Positions 43,783-52,675 are shown, counted from the first letter of the stretch. The stretch: DNA of 64,000 nucleotides from Bacillus_AB infantis_C (GCF_050107595.1 NZ_JBNILH010000005.1:186001-250000); one strand, 5' to 3'. Translations and numbers: made by a program. The notes: generated from the sequence alone by a model not told the origin.

Positions 43783-45117
43783 TCAAATCCCGCTTATCGC
43801 TTTAGGGGCATTAGTATGATCAATAATTCTCACGGCTTTTCCCTCAGACCGGGGAATGCTTTTCGGCGGATGAAGCTCAACGGAAATGGAAATATAGCAT
43901 TGCGATTTTAAATGGTCTTTAAGTCTCTTTTGAACTCCTTTCGCATAATCAGAGCCTAAATCACCGCCTATATTGGAAAAACATCCTTCCTCCAATTCAA
44001 TGTGAAGGACAAGTGATTTCAGCGCATTGCGGGAATGGAGTGCAATCTGATAGTGAGGGGAGATATCTTCCTGGCCAACCAGACAGCTTTCAATCTGGGA
44101 AGGAAAAACATTAACGCCATTGATATTAAGCATATCGTCAATCCTGCCTTTTACCCTCGACATCCTGGCAGTTGTCCTGCCGCATCTGCACGGTTCCTTT
44201 GACAGGCTTGCAATGTCGCCAGTGCGGTAGCGGATGACAGGAAAAGCCTCCTTCGAAATGCTCGTAAAGACGAGTTCACCCTCACATCCATAGGGAAGCG
44301 CTTTCAAAGTTTCCGGATCAATGACCTCCGCAATAAAATGGTCTTCAGCTATATGCAGCCCATCCTGAGCTTCATGGCATTCCATGCTGATGCCTGGACC
44401 CATGACCTCGCTTAAGCCGTAAATGTCGCAGGCTTTGATAGCAAGCTTCCTTTCCAGAACCTCCCGCATTTCTTCCGACCAGGCCTCTGCACCGAATATC
44501 CCGTATTTCAGCGATGTTTCTCCAGGATCTATCCCCATTTCCTCCATCTTCTCTGCAAGATTCAAAATATAAGAAGGAGTTCCGCATATAACTGAAGGTT
44601 TGAAATCCTGAATGAGCATGATCTGCCGTTCTGTGTTGCCGCCTGAAACAGGGACAGTGGCCATACCGAGATGTTCACTTCCATAATGCAAGCCAAGTCC
44701 CCCAGTAAAAAGTCCATAGCCATAGGCATTATGCAGGCGTTCGCCTGGCTGTCCGCCACCCAGCGCAATGGCACGGGCGACAAGCTCTGTCCAAATATCA
44801 ATATCCTTCTTTGTATACCCGACCACTGTCGGCTTCCCGCTTGTGCCAGAAGATGCATGCAGACGGACCACTTTATCCAACGGAACAGCAAAAAGGCCAA
44901 ACGGGTACTGGCTCCTTAGATCGGCTTTCTCTGTAAATGGCAGTTTTTGTGTATCTTCAAGTGTCTGAATGTCCTGGGGTAATAGGTTAGCTTCAGAAAA
45001 TCTTTGCCTGTAAAATGGCACTTCGCGAAAAACTCTTGCAGCTGTACTCTTAAGCCCTGCCAACTGGACCATATCAATACTTTCTCTGCTCGCATTTTCA
45101 ATGCTATGAAGAATCAA
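43783..45117 (-). CDS. paaK: Phenylacetate-CoA ligase
   Basis: 444 aa adenylate-forming ligase: P-loop LHASSGTSGKPTVVGYTKKD, YGIFGAEAWSEEMRE, DIYGLSEVMGPGISMEC, YRTGDIASL, CRCGRTTARMSRVKGRIDDM and NINGVNVFPSQIE. Makes phenylacetyl-CoA from phenylacetate and ATP. First gene of the paa operon. TTG start with AGGTGGTG upstream. If phenylpyruvate is converted directly to phenylacetyl-CoA by the upstream complex, PaaK would serve free phenylacetate from outside or released by the thioesterase. Confidence 0.95.
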   Translation of the reverse strand: MILHSIENASRESIDMVQLAGLKSTAARVFREVPFYRQRFSEANLLPQDIQTLEDTQKLPFTEKADLRSQYPFGLFAVPLDKVVRLHASSGTSGKPTVVGYTKKDIDIWTELVARAIALGGGQPGERLHNAYGYGLFTGGLGLHYGSEHLGMATVPVSGGNTERQIMLIQDFKPSVICGTPSYILNLAEKMEEMGIDPGETSLKYGIFGAEAWSEEMREVLERKLAIKACDIYGLSEVMGPGISMECHEAQDGLHIAEDHFIAEVIDPETLKALPYGCEGELVFTSISKEAFPVIRYRTGDIASLSKEPCRCGRTTARMSRVKGRIDDMLNINGVNVFPSQIESCLVGQEDISPHYQIALHSRNALKSLVLHIELEEGCFSNIGGDLGSDYAKGVQKRLKDHLKSQCYISISVELHPPKSIPRSEGKAVRIIDHTNAPKAISGI

Positions 45118-45146
45118 AGGACACCACCTATTCCCATTTTTAATAT

Positions 45147-45216
45147 AACGTTAAAAATTCGTTTCGTTAACTAACTGTTATATAATTAAGATAACCCGAA
45201 TAAAAAACGTTGTCAA
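45147..45216 (-). promoter_or_regulatory. Promoter region of the paa operon with several AACGTT sites
   Basis: Minus-strand -35 TTGACA (45216-45211), 17-bp spacer, -10 TATCTT (45193-45188). AACGTT occurs at 45206-45211, adjoining the -35, and at 45147-45152 inside TTTTTAACGTTATATTA downstream of the start site; partial copies TATATAACAGTTAG and GTTAACGAAAC lie between. This is a denser arrangement than at the other two promoters. Confidence 0.6.
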
Positions 45217-45319
45217 TTTATTTTTCAGAAAATTCAATCCAATATAAATTGCTGAATGGCAGAGTCTTCTTTCGGCATCTCCGGTAATTATTCGATGCTC
45301 CTGTAAAGAATGATAAAAA

Positions 45320-45347
45320 CCGGCAGGAGAATTTTATCTCCTGCCGG
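45320..45347 (-). terminator. Intrinsic terminator of the DUF gene
   Basis: CCGGCAGGAGA (45320-45330) pairs with TCTCCTGCCGG (45337-45347), followed on the minus strand by TTTTTATC. Confidence 0.9.
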
Positions 45348-45363
45348 CTTGTTTATTATCTTA

Positions 45364-45792
45364 CTATTCCCTGCATTGGCCTTGTGGTGTGCATAATTCC
45401 TGGAGAGAAAAGTCCCCTTCAGGCAGCGAAATAAATGTAAATCCATCCTCACTGTATAATTCCCATCCCTCAAAATGGCAGCTGTCATGAAATAAATCCA
45501 GAACAATTGAGCCGGAAAAAATGATGCGCAGCATCTTAACTTCTTCCATAAAGTTTACTTCACTCACCTGGCAGCCAATGAGTGACTCTTTGAGCTGTAC
45601 ATTTGCAGGAACATCGCGTGAATCGCTGCTTCCAGCCAGGATTTTATTTTCACGCTGGAGCCTCCATGGACACTCAGCGACAAGCCCTCCTGCTGTAAAA
45701 TCCACTTCAAGCAGAGAATTTGAGCCAATAATGACATTGACAATAGATTGTCTTTCAAAATGCGAAAAATCGATACCACTTAGTTTGCTCAT
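45364..45792 (-). CDS. Conserved hypothetical protein (142 aa)
   Basis: A soluble, acidic beta-rich protein (SIVNVIIGSNSLLEVDFTAGG, AECPWRLQRENKIL, LRIIFSGSIVLDLFHDSCHFEGWEL, FISLPEGD). The VECPWRL..G..I and LHLLF..G..L..F....YE..ELY pattern resembles small DUF6188-like proteins of Bacilli; no function is known. The ATG at 45792 has CTGGGAG upstream, preferred over 45852. Monocistronic with its own terminator. Confidence 0.75.
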   Translation of the reverse strand: MSKLSGIDFSHFERQSIVNVIIGSNSLLEVDFTAGGLVAECPWRLQRENKILAGSSDSRDVPANVQLKESLIGCQVSEVNFMEEVKMLRIIFSGSIVLDLFHDSCHFEGWELYSEDGFTFISLPEGDFSLQELCTPQGQCRE

Positions 45793-45965
45793 ATAGTTTA
45801 TTCTCCCAGCTTTGTATACTTCTTTTAAAACGCAGCACTGGTCTGTAAGCACCTTCCATTATTATAAAAAGTAGGTTAATCGTTTTTGTATGTATGATAT
45901 TAGGATTATATGGTTTTTTCAAAAGCTGCCTGTTTGAATGGGAGCTTTTTGTTTATTTTTTAGTA

Positions 45966-46396
45966 GAAGGGATTGAGTTTGCTCGTTTGAGGCCCTCTGT
46001 TTTGAGTTTTTCGGTTTAGAGGGTTTCATATTGCTCGTTTGAGGCCCTCTGTTTTGGTTTTTCCGGTTTAGAGGGTTCCATATTGCTCGTTTGAGGCCCT
46101 CTGATTTGGTTATTTCGGTTTAGAGGGTTCCATATTGCTCGTTTGAGGCCCTCTGATTTGGTTTTTCCGGTTTAGAGAGTTCCATATTGCTCGTTTGAGG
46201 CCCTCTGATTTGGTTTTTCCGGTTTAGAGGGTTCCATATTGCTCGTTTGAGGCCCTCTGATTTGGTTATTTCGGTTTAGAGGGTTCCATATTGCTCAATT
46301 AAGGCCTTCTAATTTGGTTTTTCCGTGTTTAGAAGGTTCCACAGCCCTTATCTAAGTCCCCCTGATTGCCTTTTTCAGAGGGTTCCAAATCCTTTA
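45966..46396. repeat. Tandem array 1, exact 52-bp period
   Basis: The motif GCTCGTTTGAGGCCCTCT begins at 45981, 46033, 46085, 46137, 46189 and 46241, and a degenerate copy (GCTCAATTAAGGCCTTCT) at 46293, all exactly 52 bp apart, with a decayed unit after 46345. Each unit also has GGTTTAGAGGGTTCCATATT. CCCTCT and AGAGGG within a unit can form a stem around a T-rich loop. There are no unique spacers. The rest of 45793-46650 holds no supported gene. Confidence 0.9.
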
Positions 46397-46650
46397 TCCA
46401 AATTCCTTTGTTTTTTCTATACCTGACTTAAAATTATCTTTTCATCCCTTTATGTTTCTTTTATTATATCCTTGAAAAAATAGCATGCCAAATCATTAAC
46501 CACCATTTTCGGAATTCACGGTGTATCTGTTGAGCCACAAAGAAAACAGTAAAAGACTTGTCTGTGTAAGGAACGCAGGCTATGACCCGTCTCAGCAGCA
46601 GAGCATGTTAAAGAATTCCCCAAGCTGGAACTATCATCCTGCACCAACAA

Positions 46651-46676
46651 AAAAGCCAACTCCTAAGAGTCAGCTT
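46651..46676 (-). terminator. Intrinsic terminator at the yteA stop
   Basis: On the minus strand AGCTGACTC, loop TTAG, GAGTTGGCT then TTTTTT; the hairpin begins inside the last codons of the yteA-like gene. Confidence 0.75.
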
Positions 46677-47434
46677 TCGTCTTCGACATATGGATCATGT
46701 TCATAGGCAGGAAGGTCGCCGAAGGTTGTCATGATGCCTTCTTCATCGAGCGCCTCTTCATACCTTTCATGCTGTGCATTTGGGTATACTGTAATGTTCT
46801 TGCCTTCAATATCTGTACCAATGAAGTTTTCATAATCCTCGACATAGCCGGTATTTTCTTCTGCTTCGATATTGGTATCATTATAATGGTCATGCGGAAC
46901 AATAAAGTCGGAAGGAGTCTCGGAGTTGCCCCAGCTTTCGACCTCCTGCCACGCATCCTCGGCATCAAATGATACATTTTCATCCTGTTCATCCATGTCG
47001 AATTTGCCGAAAGGAGGCATCAGCACCCCTTCTTCAATCGGCCTTTCATGTGAAGTAACCTGGTCAGGGCTGTGCTCCTTACAGTACGTTGTATTTGGCA
47101 GAGCTTCAAGGCGTTCTTTTGGAATTTCTTTATGGCATACTTCACAGATGCCATAGGTTCCCTGGTCGATTGCCTGCAGCGCATTCAGGATATTGCTCAG
47201 TTCAAGCTTATAGTGCTCGTTCAGTGCGAGGTCCTTCTCGCGTTCGTACAGCTCAGTTCCTTCGTCACCAGGATGGTTATCATAGCTGGACAGCTCCCCG
47301 ACAGATTCATGGGGATGGTCCCTTGTCAGGTCAAAATTATCATTAGATTGAAATCTTTCTTCGAGATCTTTTTTTTCATGCAATAGCTGGGAACGGAACG
47401 CTGCTATTTCGTCTTTAGTAAGCAAGATTTCCAT
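46670..47434 (-). CDS. YteA-family DksA/TraR-type protein
   Basis: 254 aa. N-terminal coiled-coil (LTKDEIAAFRSQLLHEKKDLEER, LNEHYKLELSNILNALQAID) and a zinc-finger-like part YGICEVCHKEIPKERLEALP then YCKEHSP; long acidic C-terminal tail with YteA-type repeats (FGKFDMDEQDENVSFDAEDAW in blocks, DFIVPHDHYND, NITVYPNAQHERYEEALDEEG). In B. subtilis yteA is expressed in sporulation; the role is unclear. AGAAGGGAGAG precedes the ATG at 47434. Confidence 0.88.
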   Translation of the reverse strand: MEILLTKDEIAAFRSQLLHEKKDLEERFQSNDNFDLTRDHPHESVGELSSYDNHPGDEGTELYEREKDLALNEHYKLELSNILNALQAIDQGTYGICEVCHKEIPKERLEALPNTTYCKEHSPDQVTSHERPIEEGVLMPPFGKFDMDEQDENVSFDAEDAWQEVESWGNSETPSDFIVPHDHYNDTNIEAEENTGYVEDYENFIGTDIEGKNITVYPNAQHERYEEALDEEGIMTTFGDLPAYEHDPYVEDES

Positions 47435-48029
47435 CTCTCCCTTCTGTTTTGTTCTACCTATATTTTGGGATGTACGGTGCAATCTCATGAGTGTTAAATA
47501 GTGTTAAATGAACGCTTTCCTAAAAACCCGATCCATAAAAAAAAGGAAAGGCCAATAGACCCTCCCTTTGTTCATTTCCAATTTTTAGACCCTGAATGAT
47601 CCTTTTTCGGAAACGTGCCAGTATGCCAGTCTCCCCTTTACAGTTTTCTGCTTATTCTATTCATAATAGCTTGCAGCTGCAATCCCGGCGATCAGCAGGT
47701 AAGCCTACCAAGGCAGATTGCTCCAAAATGGCCTGGTCTGCATCAATACATTATGCAAAAGAACGGCAAAGCCTGATTATCTTCCAGATCAGTCCGCCTA
47801 AAATGGACAGCAGTGATCAATGCTCCCTCTAAGGAATAAAGTTCCACTTTATCCACTGGGCTTACTAATGCACCAAAATAATTTTATATGCTATTGCTAA
47901 AAAAATTGACAGAATTTTTACAAGAGGGAGGTTTTCTAAACAGCTTTAGAGAATATAGAATATTTATTTGCCATTTGCTATGCCGGCTGAGGAAATAAAC
48001 CCACCCAGTAGAAATAGGAGGCTGCAGCT
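47435..48029. other. 595-bp intergenic region without a supported gene
   Basis: AT-rich divergent region between yteA and the dipeptidase. It contains a weak inverted segment (AAAGGAAAGGCC...CCCTCCCTTT, 47541-47570) and a frame at 47596-47832 with no ribosome site and no protein-like pattern. It presumably carries both promoters. Confidence 0.4.
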
Positions 48030-49406
48030 ATGCTAAACGATGTATTCAATTATTTGAAAAAAGAACGCGACACCCACCTGAAGGAGCTGACGGAGTATTT
48101 ATCTATTCCCAGCATCAGCGCCCTGCCGGATCATAAGGAAGATGTCAGAAAGGCAGCAGAATGGACTGCGAAGGCGCTTGTAAAAGCAGGTGCAGAAAAT
48201 GTTGAAATTTTTGCTACATCAGGCCATCCGGTGGTATATGGAGACTACATAAGAGATGAGAGCAAGCCGACCGTCCTGATTTATGGCCATTATGATGTTC
48301 AGCCAGCCGATCCGCTCGAACTCTGGCAAAGTGCGCCTTTCGATCCCGAAATCAGGGACGAAAAAATCTTTGCCAGGGGAGCGAGCGATGATAAAGGACA
48401 AGTGTTCATGCATATTAAGGCTTTTGAAGCGCTGTTGAAGGTGAATGGGACTGCTCCTGTCAATTTTAAGTTCTGCATAGAAGGTGAAGAAGAAGTCGGC
48501 AGTCCCAATCTGCCGGAATTTGCTCAGGAGCATAAAGCACTTCTTTCTGCAGATGCAGCAGTGATTTCGGATACCAGCATGATGGAAAAAGGCAGGCCCT
48601 CCATTTGCTATGGACTAAGGGGGCTTTGCGGGCTTCAGATTGACTTAAAAGGTGCAAATGCCGATCTGCATTCCGGATTATATGGAGGAGCAGTGCAAAA
48701 TCCAATACACGCTTTGGCCGGTATTGTGTCTTCCTTCCATGACTTTGACAAAAAAATTTTGGTCGACGGCTTCTATGATCAGGTGGAAACATTGACTGAG
48801 CAGGAAAAAGAGGCATATAAAGCACTTGGCTTAGAGGATGACAGCTTTAGATTACAGGCCGGTGTAAAGGAGCTGTTTGGAGAATCCGGGTATTCAACTG
48901 TTGAAAGGCTTTGGGTCAGACCGACTTTAGAAGTGAATGGAATCGGCGGAGGCTTCCAGGGTGAAGGGATCAAAACGGTCATCCCTTCCCGGGCATCAGC
49001 CAAAATCACCTGCCGCCTTGTCCCCAACCAGGATCCAGATGAAATCGCCCGCCTGCTCGAGGAACATATCAAAAAGAACACTCCTCCTGGTGTAGAACTG
49101 AGCGTTACCTTATTTGACAAAGGAGCGCCTTATGTTACTCCGTTTGACCACCCGGCCATCCAGACTGCCGGAAAAGCTTATGAAAAAGTATACGGTGTGC
49201 CGGCGGCGTTCACCCGCGGAGGGGGATCGATCCCGATCGTTTCCGTTTTCGACCAGCTCCTGGGGCTGCCAGTCGTCCTGATGGGCTTCGGTCTGCCGGA
49301 TGAAAACTTCCATGCTCCAAATGAGCATTTTCACCTTGAGAACTTTGATAAAGGGTTGCAGACACTCTGCCATTACTGGCAGGATCTTGCGGAAGAACAA
49401 TTCTGA
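48030..49406 (+). CDS. M20 family dipeptidase
   Basis: 458 aa zinc metallopeptidase of the CNDP-like branch. Metal ligands: YGHYDVQPADP (H89, D91), GASDDKGQ (D122), CIEGEEEVGSP (E156/E157), ISDTSMMEKG (D184) and the C-terminal HAPNEHFHLENF. Dimerisation domain ~190-350 with DLHSGLYGGAVQNP. Hydrolyses di- or tripeptides in the cytoplasm. AGGAGG is well placed before the ATG. Single gene. Confidence 0.92.
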   Translation: MLNDVFNYLKKERDTHLKELTEYLSIPSISALPDHKEDVRKAAEWTAKALVKAGAENVEIFATSGHPVVYGDYIRDESKPTVLIYGHYDVQPADPLELWQSAPFDPEIRDEKIFARGASDDKGQVFMHIKAFEALLKVNGTAPVNFKFCIEGEEEVGSPNLPEFAQEHKALLSADAAVISDTSMMEKGRPSICYGLRGLCGLQIDLKGANADLHSGLYGGAVQNPIHALAGIVSSFHDFDKKILVDGFYDQVETLTEQEKEAYKALGLEDDSFRLQAGVKELFGESGYSTVERLWVRPTLEVNGIGGGFQGEGIKTVIPSRASAKITCRLVPNQDPDEIARLLEEHIKKNTPPGVELSVTLFDKGAPYVTPFDHPAIQTAGKAYEKVYGVPAAFTRGGGSIPIVSVFDQLLGLPVVLMGFGLPDENFHAPNEHFHLENFDKGLQTLCHYWQDLAEEQF

Positions 49407-49414
49407 AACCATAG

Positions 49415-49440
49415 GAAAAGGCGCTTCTCAGCGCCTTTTC
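49415..49440. terminator. Bidirectional intrinsic terminator
   Basis: GAAAAGGCGC (49415-49424) pairs with GCGCCTTTTC (49431-49440), between the dipeptidase and a small minus-strand gene. Confidence 0.88.
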
Positions 49441-49441
49441 T

Positions 49442-49633
49442 TTATTTCTTAATTGAAACCAGCTTTACATCATCAAAGCTGAAACGGTGATAATTTTCCT
49501 CTTTATCGGTAAATTCAATGAAGCCTTCGAGATCCTTGATCCTCCCGATAACCTCTGACCGGCTTTCGGCCTCAATTTCCTCAGTGACCTCCAGGCCTTT
49601 TTCAAATGTGTAAACAATTTTAAAATTTTCCAT
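49442..49633 (-). CDS. Small conserved hypothetical protein (63 aa)
   Basis: MENFKIVYTFEKGLEVTEEI, then EAESRSEVIGRIKDLEGFIE and a basic end (DVKLVSIKK). Predicted beta-alpha fold, soluble. GAGGAG is 9 bases before the ATG at 49633; the ATG at 49642 is too close to it. Family not recognised by function; similar small proteins occur widely in Bacillus. It ends inside the shared terminator. Confidence 0.75.
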   Translation of the reverse strand: MENFKIVYTFEKGLEVTEEIEAESRSEVIGRIKDLEGFIEFTDKEENYHRFSFDDVKLVSIKK

Positions 49634-49702
49634 TTCAAACATCTCCTCTAATATTCTATATTAATTACCTTCACCCGAAGGAAGGTTCCAAACCGCGATA
49701 GA

Positions 49703-50050
49703 TCAGTTTGTTCTTAAGAGTACAAGCAGACCATCTTCTGCATACCCCAGGACTTCCCGGGCATCCAGGTCTGACATGCCAAGGTCTGAAAGCCTCCCAA
49801 GAACACTGGAAAGCGCTGGATCTTCTCCATCCTGTTCAAACGCTGTAGCAAGATTCCGGAAGACCGGACCATCATTTGAAGGTGAATGTTTAACCATTTC
49901 AACCTGCAACCCTGTTATCTCTTTCAGCTTGTCCGCCTCTGCACCATCCCTGCTGACTACTATAAAGCTTTCTCCTGAAGCAGTATCCGCTGCTTTCCGG
50001 ATGATCTCATCAGCAGAGGAGAACACGCCTGCCACTTTTGACTCAGCCAT
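49703..50050 (-). CDS. YflT-like general stress protein (17M family)
   Basis: 115 aa with a YflT/GsiB-unrelated stress domain: AGVFSSADEIIRKAAD, GESFIVVSRDGAEADKLKEITG, then SVLGRLSDLGMSDLDAREVLGYAEDGLLVLLR. Proteins of this type are SigB-controlled in Bacillus with no known biochemical role. A good SigB-type promoter lies just upstream, which supports the reading. ATG with GGAGTG upstream. Confidence 0.82.
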   Translation of the reverse strand: MAESKVAGVFSSADEIIRKAADTASGESFIVVSRDGAEADKLKEITGLQVEMVKHSPSNDGPVFRNLATAFEQDGEDPALSSVLGRLSDLGMSDLDAREVLGYAEDGLLVLLRTN

Positions 50051-50087
50051 TATGTATCTTCACTCCTTCCGGTATCTCTTTCGATTT

Positions 50088-50112
50088 TTCCCTAATGGAT
50101 ACCTCCAAAACC
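50088..50112 (-). promoter_or_regulatory. SigB-type promoter
   Basis: Minus strand GTTTTG (50112-50107), 13-bp spacer, GGGAAA (50093-50088), close to the SigB consensus GTTTAA-N13/14-GGGWAW, 38 bp before the ATG of the stress gene. Confidence 0.65.
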
Positions 50113-50141
50113 TCTTTTTAATGAGCAAAACATGGAAAAAG

Positions 50142-50165
50142 GCATTGAGTTTGCGCTCAATGCCA
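50142..50165 (-). terminator. Intrinsic terminator of helD
   Basis: GGCATTGAG (50142-50150) pairs with CTCAATGCC (50157-50165), with TTTTT following on the minus strand. Confidence 0.88.
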
Positions 50166-50173
50166 TTAAGAAG

Positions 50174-52495
50174 TTACTTAGTCGTATACAGTTTTGGTTC
50201 CACTTCAAGGATAAAATCATTTTTCCTGCCTGTATATAGAATATCAAGCTCATGCATGGCCCTCGTGCAGGCAGTATAAAAAATGGTCCGGTCACTTTCA
50301 TGATCATAGGCAGAAGCATCATAAATGATGACGGCGTCAAACTCGATGCCTTTTGCCAAATAAGCCGGAATGATGGTGACGCCTTTTTCATAGGAGATGG
50401 TTCCCTTTTCAATCAGCCGCACATCCGGCAGCAATTCCTTCAAGCCTTCAAATGCTGCCTTGCTCTCTTTTGCCGTCCTGCAGATTATGCTGATTGATTT
50501 ATAACCATCTTGCAGCTGCCTTTCCACTGTTTTGGCAATTTTAGCATGTAAAGATTCCCTGCTCTCTTCAAATACCACTGCAGGAAGTCTGCCTTCCCGA
50601 TTAAATGGCTCAACAAGATCCCCGCCGCTGATAAGGGACCTAGTGAATTCTACAATTGGCCTGGAAGAGCGGTAGCTTTTTGTCAGCATGATGGTCTTCG
50701 CTTCTTCCTCGTGGCCGTGGTACAGCGTAGTGGCACCGATGGAATGAGTATAAACCGCCTGGTTCACATCGCCTAAGAGAGTGAGCCTGCTGTATGGAAA
50801 CAGCTCTTTGATATAAGCAAACTGGAAAGGAGAATAATCCTGGGCTTCATCAATGAACACATGCCTGATGCCTGTATCCTGCTTCCTCCCTTCCAGGAGA
50901 TGCTGCAGGTATAGGTATGGCGTGGCATCTTCGTATGGGATTCTTTTCCTATTCAGATTTGCTGTGGTAATCGTGCAGACAGCATTCCAGTTTTCCGGTA
51001 AAAGAGATTCATCCAGTAGATGATCTTTGCGGAAAAGCTGCTCATAGGTGGTGAACACATCAAGGAACTTTAAGTTCTTCACCCTGCTTTTCAGTCCTTT
51101 GAATCTTTTATTGACCACCATGTTCTCAAGGAACTTCTGCTCTTGTTCAAATTCATCAAAGTTCTCACCGTTTTTATTTTGCCTCTGCTGTGCTTTTTTA
51201 AAGGCTTCCAGATAATCCATTTTATCGAGAAGCTGAATTTCCTCTTCCACCCATTCTTTTTTCCGCTCCGCTTTTTGGATTTTCCGGAGCTCCTGCAGCA
51301 GCCAGTCTTTCGTCAGCTGCATCCGGTTTGGGATGGAGATGGATTTATCCAGTGAGTAAAAATACTGGCTGATCTCTTCATGGGAAAAAAGAGTCTCTCC
51401 GCGGAAGCGCAGGTCTTCAAATTGCAGCCCTTCCTCCGAGAGCTTCCCGGCATATGCATCAATCATTTCGACAAATCCGGTATCAGACTTGAACCTGATT
51501 GCCTTCTTCCTCATTTCTTTTTCAGGAGACTCTTCTTCTGAAAGGATAGATTCCAGCTGATCAAAAGGATCTTCTACACCTAGCTCCCTGCCCAGGCTTC
51601 GTGTTATATACTCCTGATAGGTTGCCTGTGACATATTTTCCTCACCAAGTTCAGGAAGGACGGTTGAAACATAGCTGTTAAAAAGGGAATTCGGAGAAAA
51701 CAGCATAATATTGTCCGCCTGAAGGGTGCCTCTGTGCCTGTAAAGCAGATAGGCCACACGCTGGAGGGCAGCCGATGTTTTCCCGCTTCCGGCAACACCC
51801 TGTACAATGAGCACCTTGCTGTTTTCATTGCGGATGATCTCATTCTGTTCTTTTTGGATAGTCGCTACAATCGACTTCATTTGGGTGCTCGCCTTATTGC
51901 CGAGAACCTCCTGAAGAAGCTGGTCCCCAATCGTCAGCCCTGTATCAAACATCCCTTCAATCTTCCCGCCTCTGATGATGAACTGCCGCTTCAGCAGCAT
52001 TTCTCCTTCAATGGTTCCTTCTGGCGTATTGTAATGGGCAGGGCCGGGAGCATAATCATAATACATGCTTGAAATTGGAGCCCGCCAATCATAGACGAGA
52101 AAATTTTCATCCTCTTCATCCATAAGAGAGGATATCCCGAGATAGATGACATCCTCCTCTTTTTCTCCTTCCTCATGGAAATCGATCCTTCCGAAATAGG
52201 GAGAGTTCTTGATTTTTGCCAATGTACTCAGCTGCCGGTCAAGCTGGCTTTTAGTCCTTTCTCTTTCAGACAAAAGCTCAGCCTGCTGCTTGATGCTCGT
52301 AAACGTCTCAATTACATCATCTGGTTCATCCAGATTGACTGTAACATCTTCCCAGAATGTTTTTTTGAGTTCAAGCACATCTGAGCCTGCTGCAGACCCT
52401 TTATCCAAAAGCTTGTGCATCTTGCTGTCTGCAATCTTAACGATCTCTTTTACCCGATGCTGTTCCATTACTTTGCTATCGGCTGGTTTGCTCAT
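50174..52495 (-). CDS. helD: RNA polymerase recycling motor HelD
   Basis: 773 aa UvrD/Rep-like SF1 ATPase that frees stalled RNA polymerase from nucleic acid. N-terminal coiled-coil arm (~1-110), Walker A GVAGSGKTSAALQR (~235), motif II HVFIDEAQDYSPFQFAY (~545), TKSYRSSRPIVEFTR, and C-terminal KGIEFDAVIIYDAS, FYTACTRAMHELDIL. The insert between motifs Ia and II is as in Bacillus YvgS/HelD. ATG with GGGGAGTG upstream. Single gene. Confidence 0.92.
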   Translation of the reverse strand: MSKPADSKVMEQHRVKEIVKIADSKMHKLLDKGSAAGSDVLELKKTFWEDVTVNLDEPDDVIETFTSIKQQAELLSERERTKSQLDRQLSTLAKIKNSPYFGRIDFHEEGEKEEDVIYLGISSLMDEEDENFLVYDWRAPISSMYYDYAPGPAHYNTPEGTIEGEMLLKRQFIIRGGKIEGMFDTGLTIGDQLLQEVLGNKASTQMKSIVATIQKEQNEIIRNENSKVLIVQGVAGSGKTSAALQRVAYLLYRHRGTLQADNIMLFSPNSLFNSYVSTVLPELGEENMSQATYQEYITRSLGRELGVEDPFDQLESILSEEESPEKEMRKKAIRFKSDTGFVEMIDAYAGKLSEEGLQFEDLRFRGETLFSHEEISQYFYSLDKSISIPNRMQLTKDWLLQELRKIQKAERKKEWVEEEIQLLDKMDYLEAFKKAQQRQNKNGENFDEFEQEQKFLENMVVNKRFKGLKSRVKNLKFLDVFTTYEQLFRKDHLLDESLLPENWNAVCTITTANLNRKRIPYEDATPYLYLQHLLEGRKQDTGIRHVFIDEAQDYSPFQFAYIKELFPYSRLTLLGDVNQAVYTHSIGATTLYHGHEEEAKTIMLTKSYRSSRPIVEFTRSLISGGDLVEPFNREGRLPAVVFEESRESLHAKIAKTVERQLQDGYKSISIICRTAKESKAAFEGLKELLPDVRLIEKGTISYEKGVTIIPAYLAKGIEFDAVIIYDASAYDHESDRTIFYTACTRAMHELDILYTGRKNDFILEVEPKLYTTK

Positions 52496-52534
52496 AAAAA
52501 AACACTCCCCGGAAAAAATTACGGCCGCTATCAG

Positions 52535-52675
52535 TTGACACCACTTGTGTTTCTGTGTTACTATTTAATTAGATAATAATATATATTTTCAAATTGCTTT
52601 TTTGACCGCTCTTCATTGTAACACTAATACATATATTAAACAAGACCGCTGTTTTTAGCCGGTCTTGTTTTTTTG
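52535..52675 (+). ncRNA. Candidate small RNA with its own promoter and terminator
   Basis: Plus-strand -35 TTGACA (52535-52540), 18-bp spacer, -10 TACTAT (52559-52564); then about 100 bp without a supported frame, ended by AAACAAGACCG (52638-52648) pairing with CGGTCTTGTTT (52660-52670) and a run of seven T. No plus-strand gene lies upstream or downstream to own these signals. Transcript would start near 52571 and be ~105 nt. The helD promoter must lie on the opposite strand in the same region. Confidence 0.45.

Noticed and set aside
45966..46396. CRISPR array
   Set aside because: The whole 52-bp unit repeats, including the presumed spacer part; no unique spacers and no cas genes nearby. The same holds for 62463-63000.
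46521..46706. 61-codon plus-strand frame before yteA
   Set aside because: No ribosome site, low-complexity Ser/Pro content, and it runs antisense into the yteA terminator and coding end.
47596..47832. 78-codon plus-strand frame in the yteA-dipeptidase gap
   Set aside because: No Shine-Dalgarno and no protein-like pattern; ends in promoter-like DNA.
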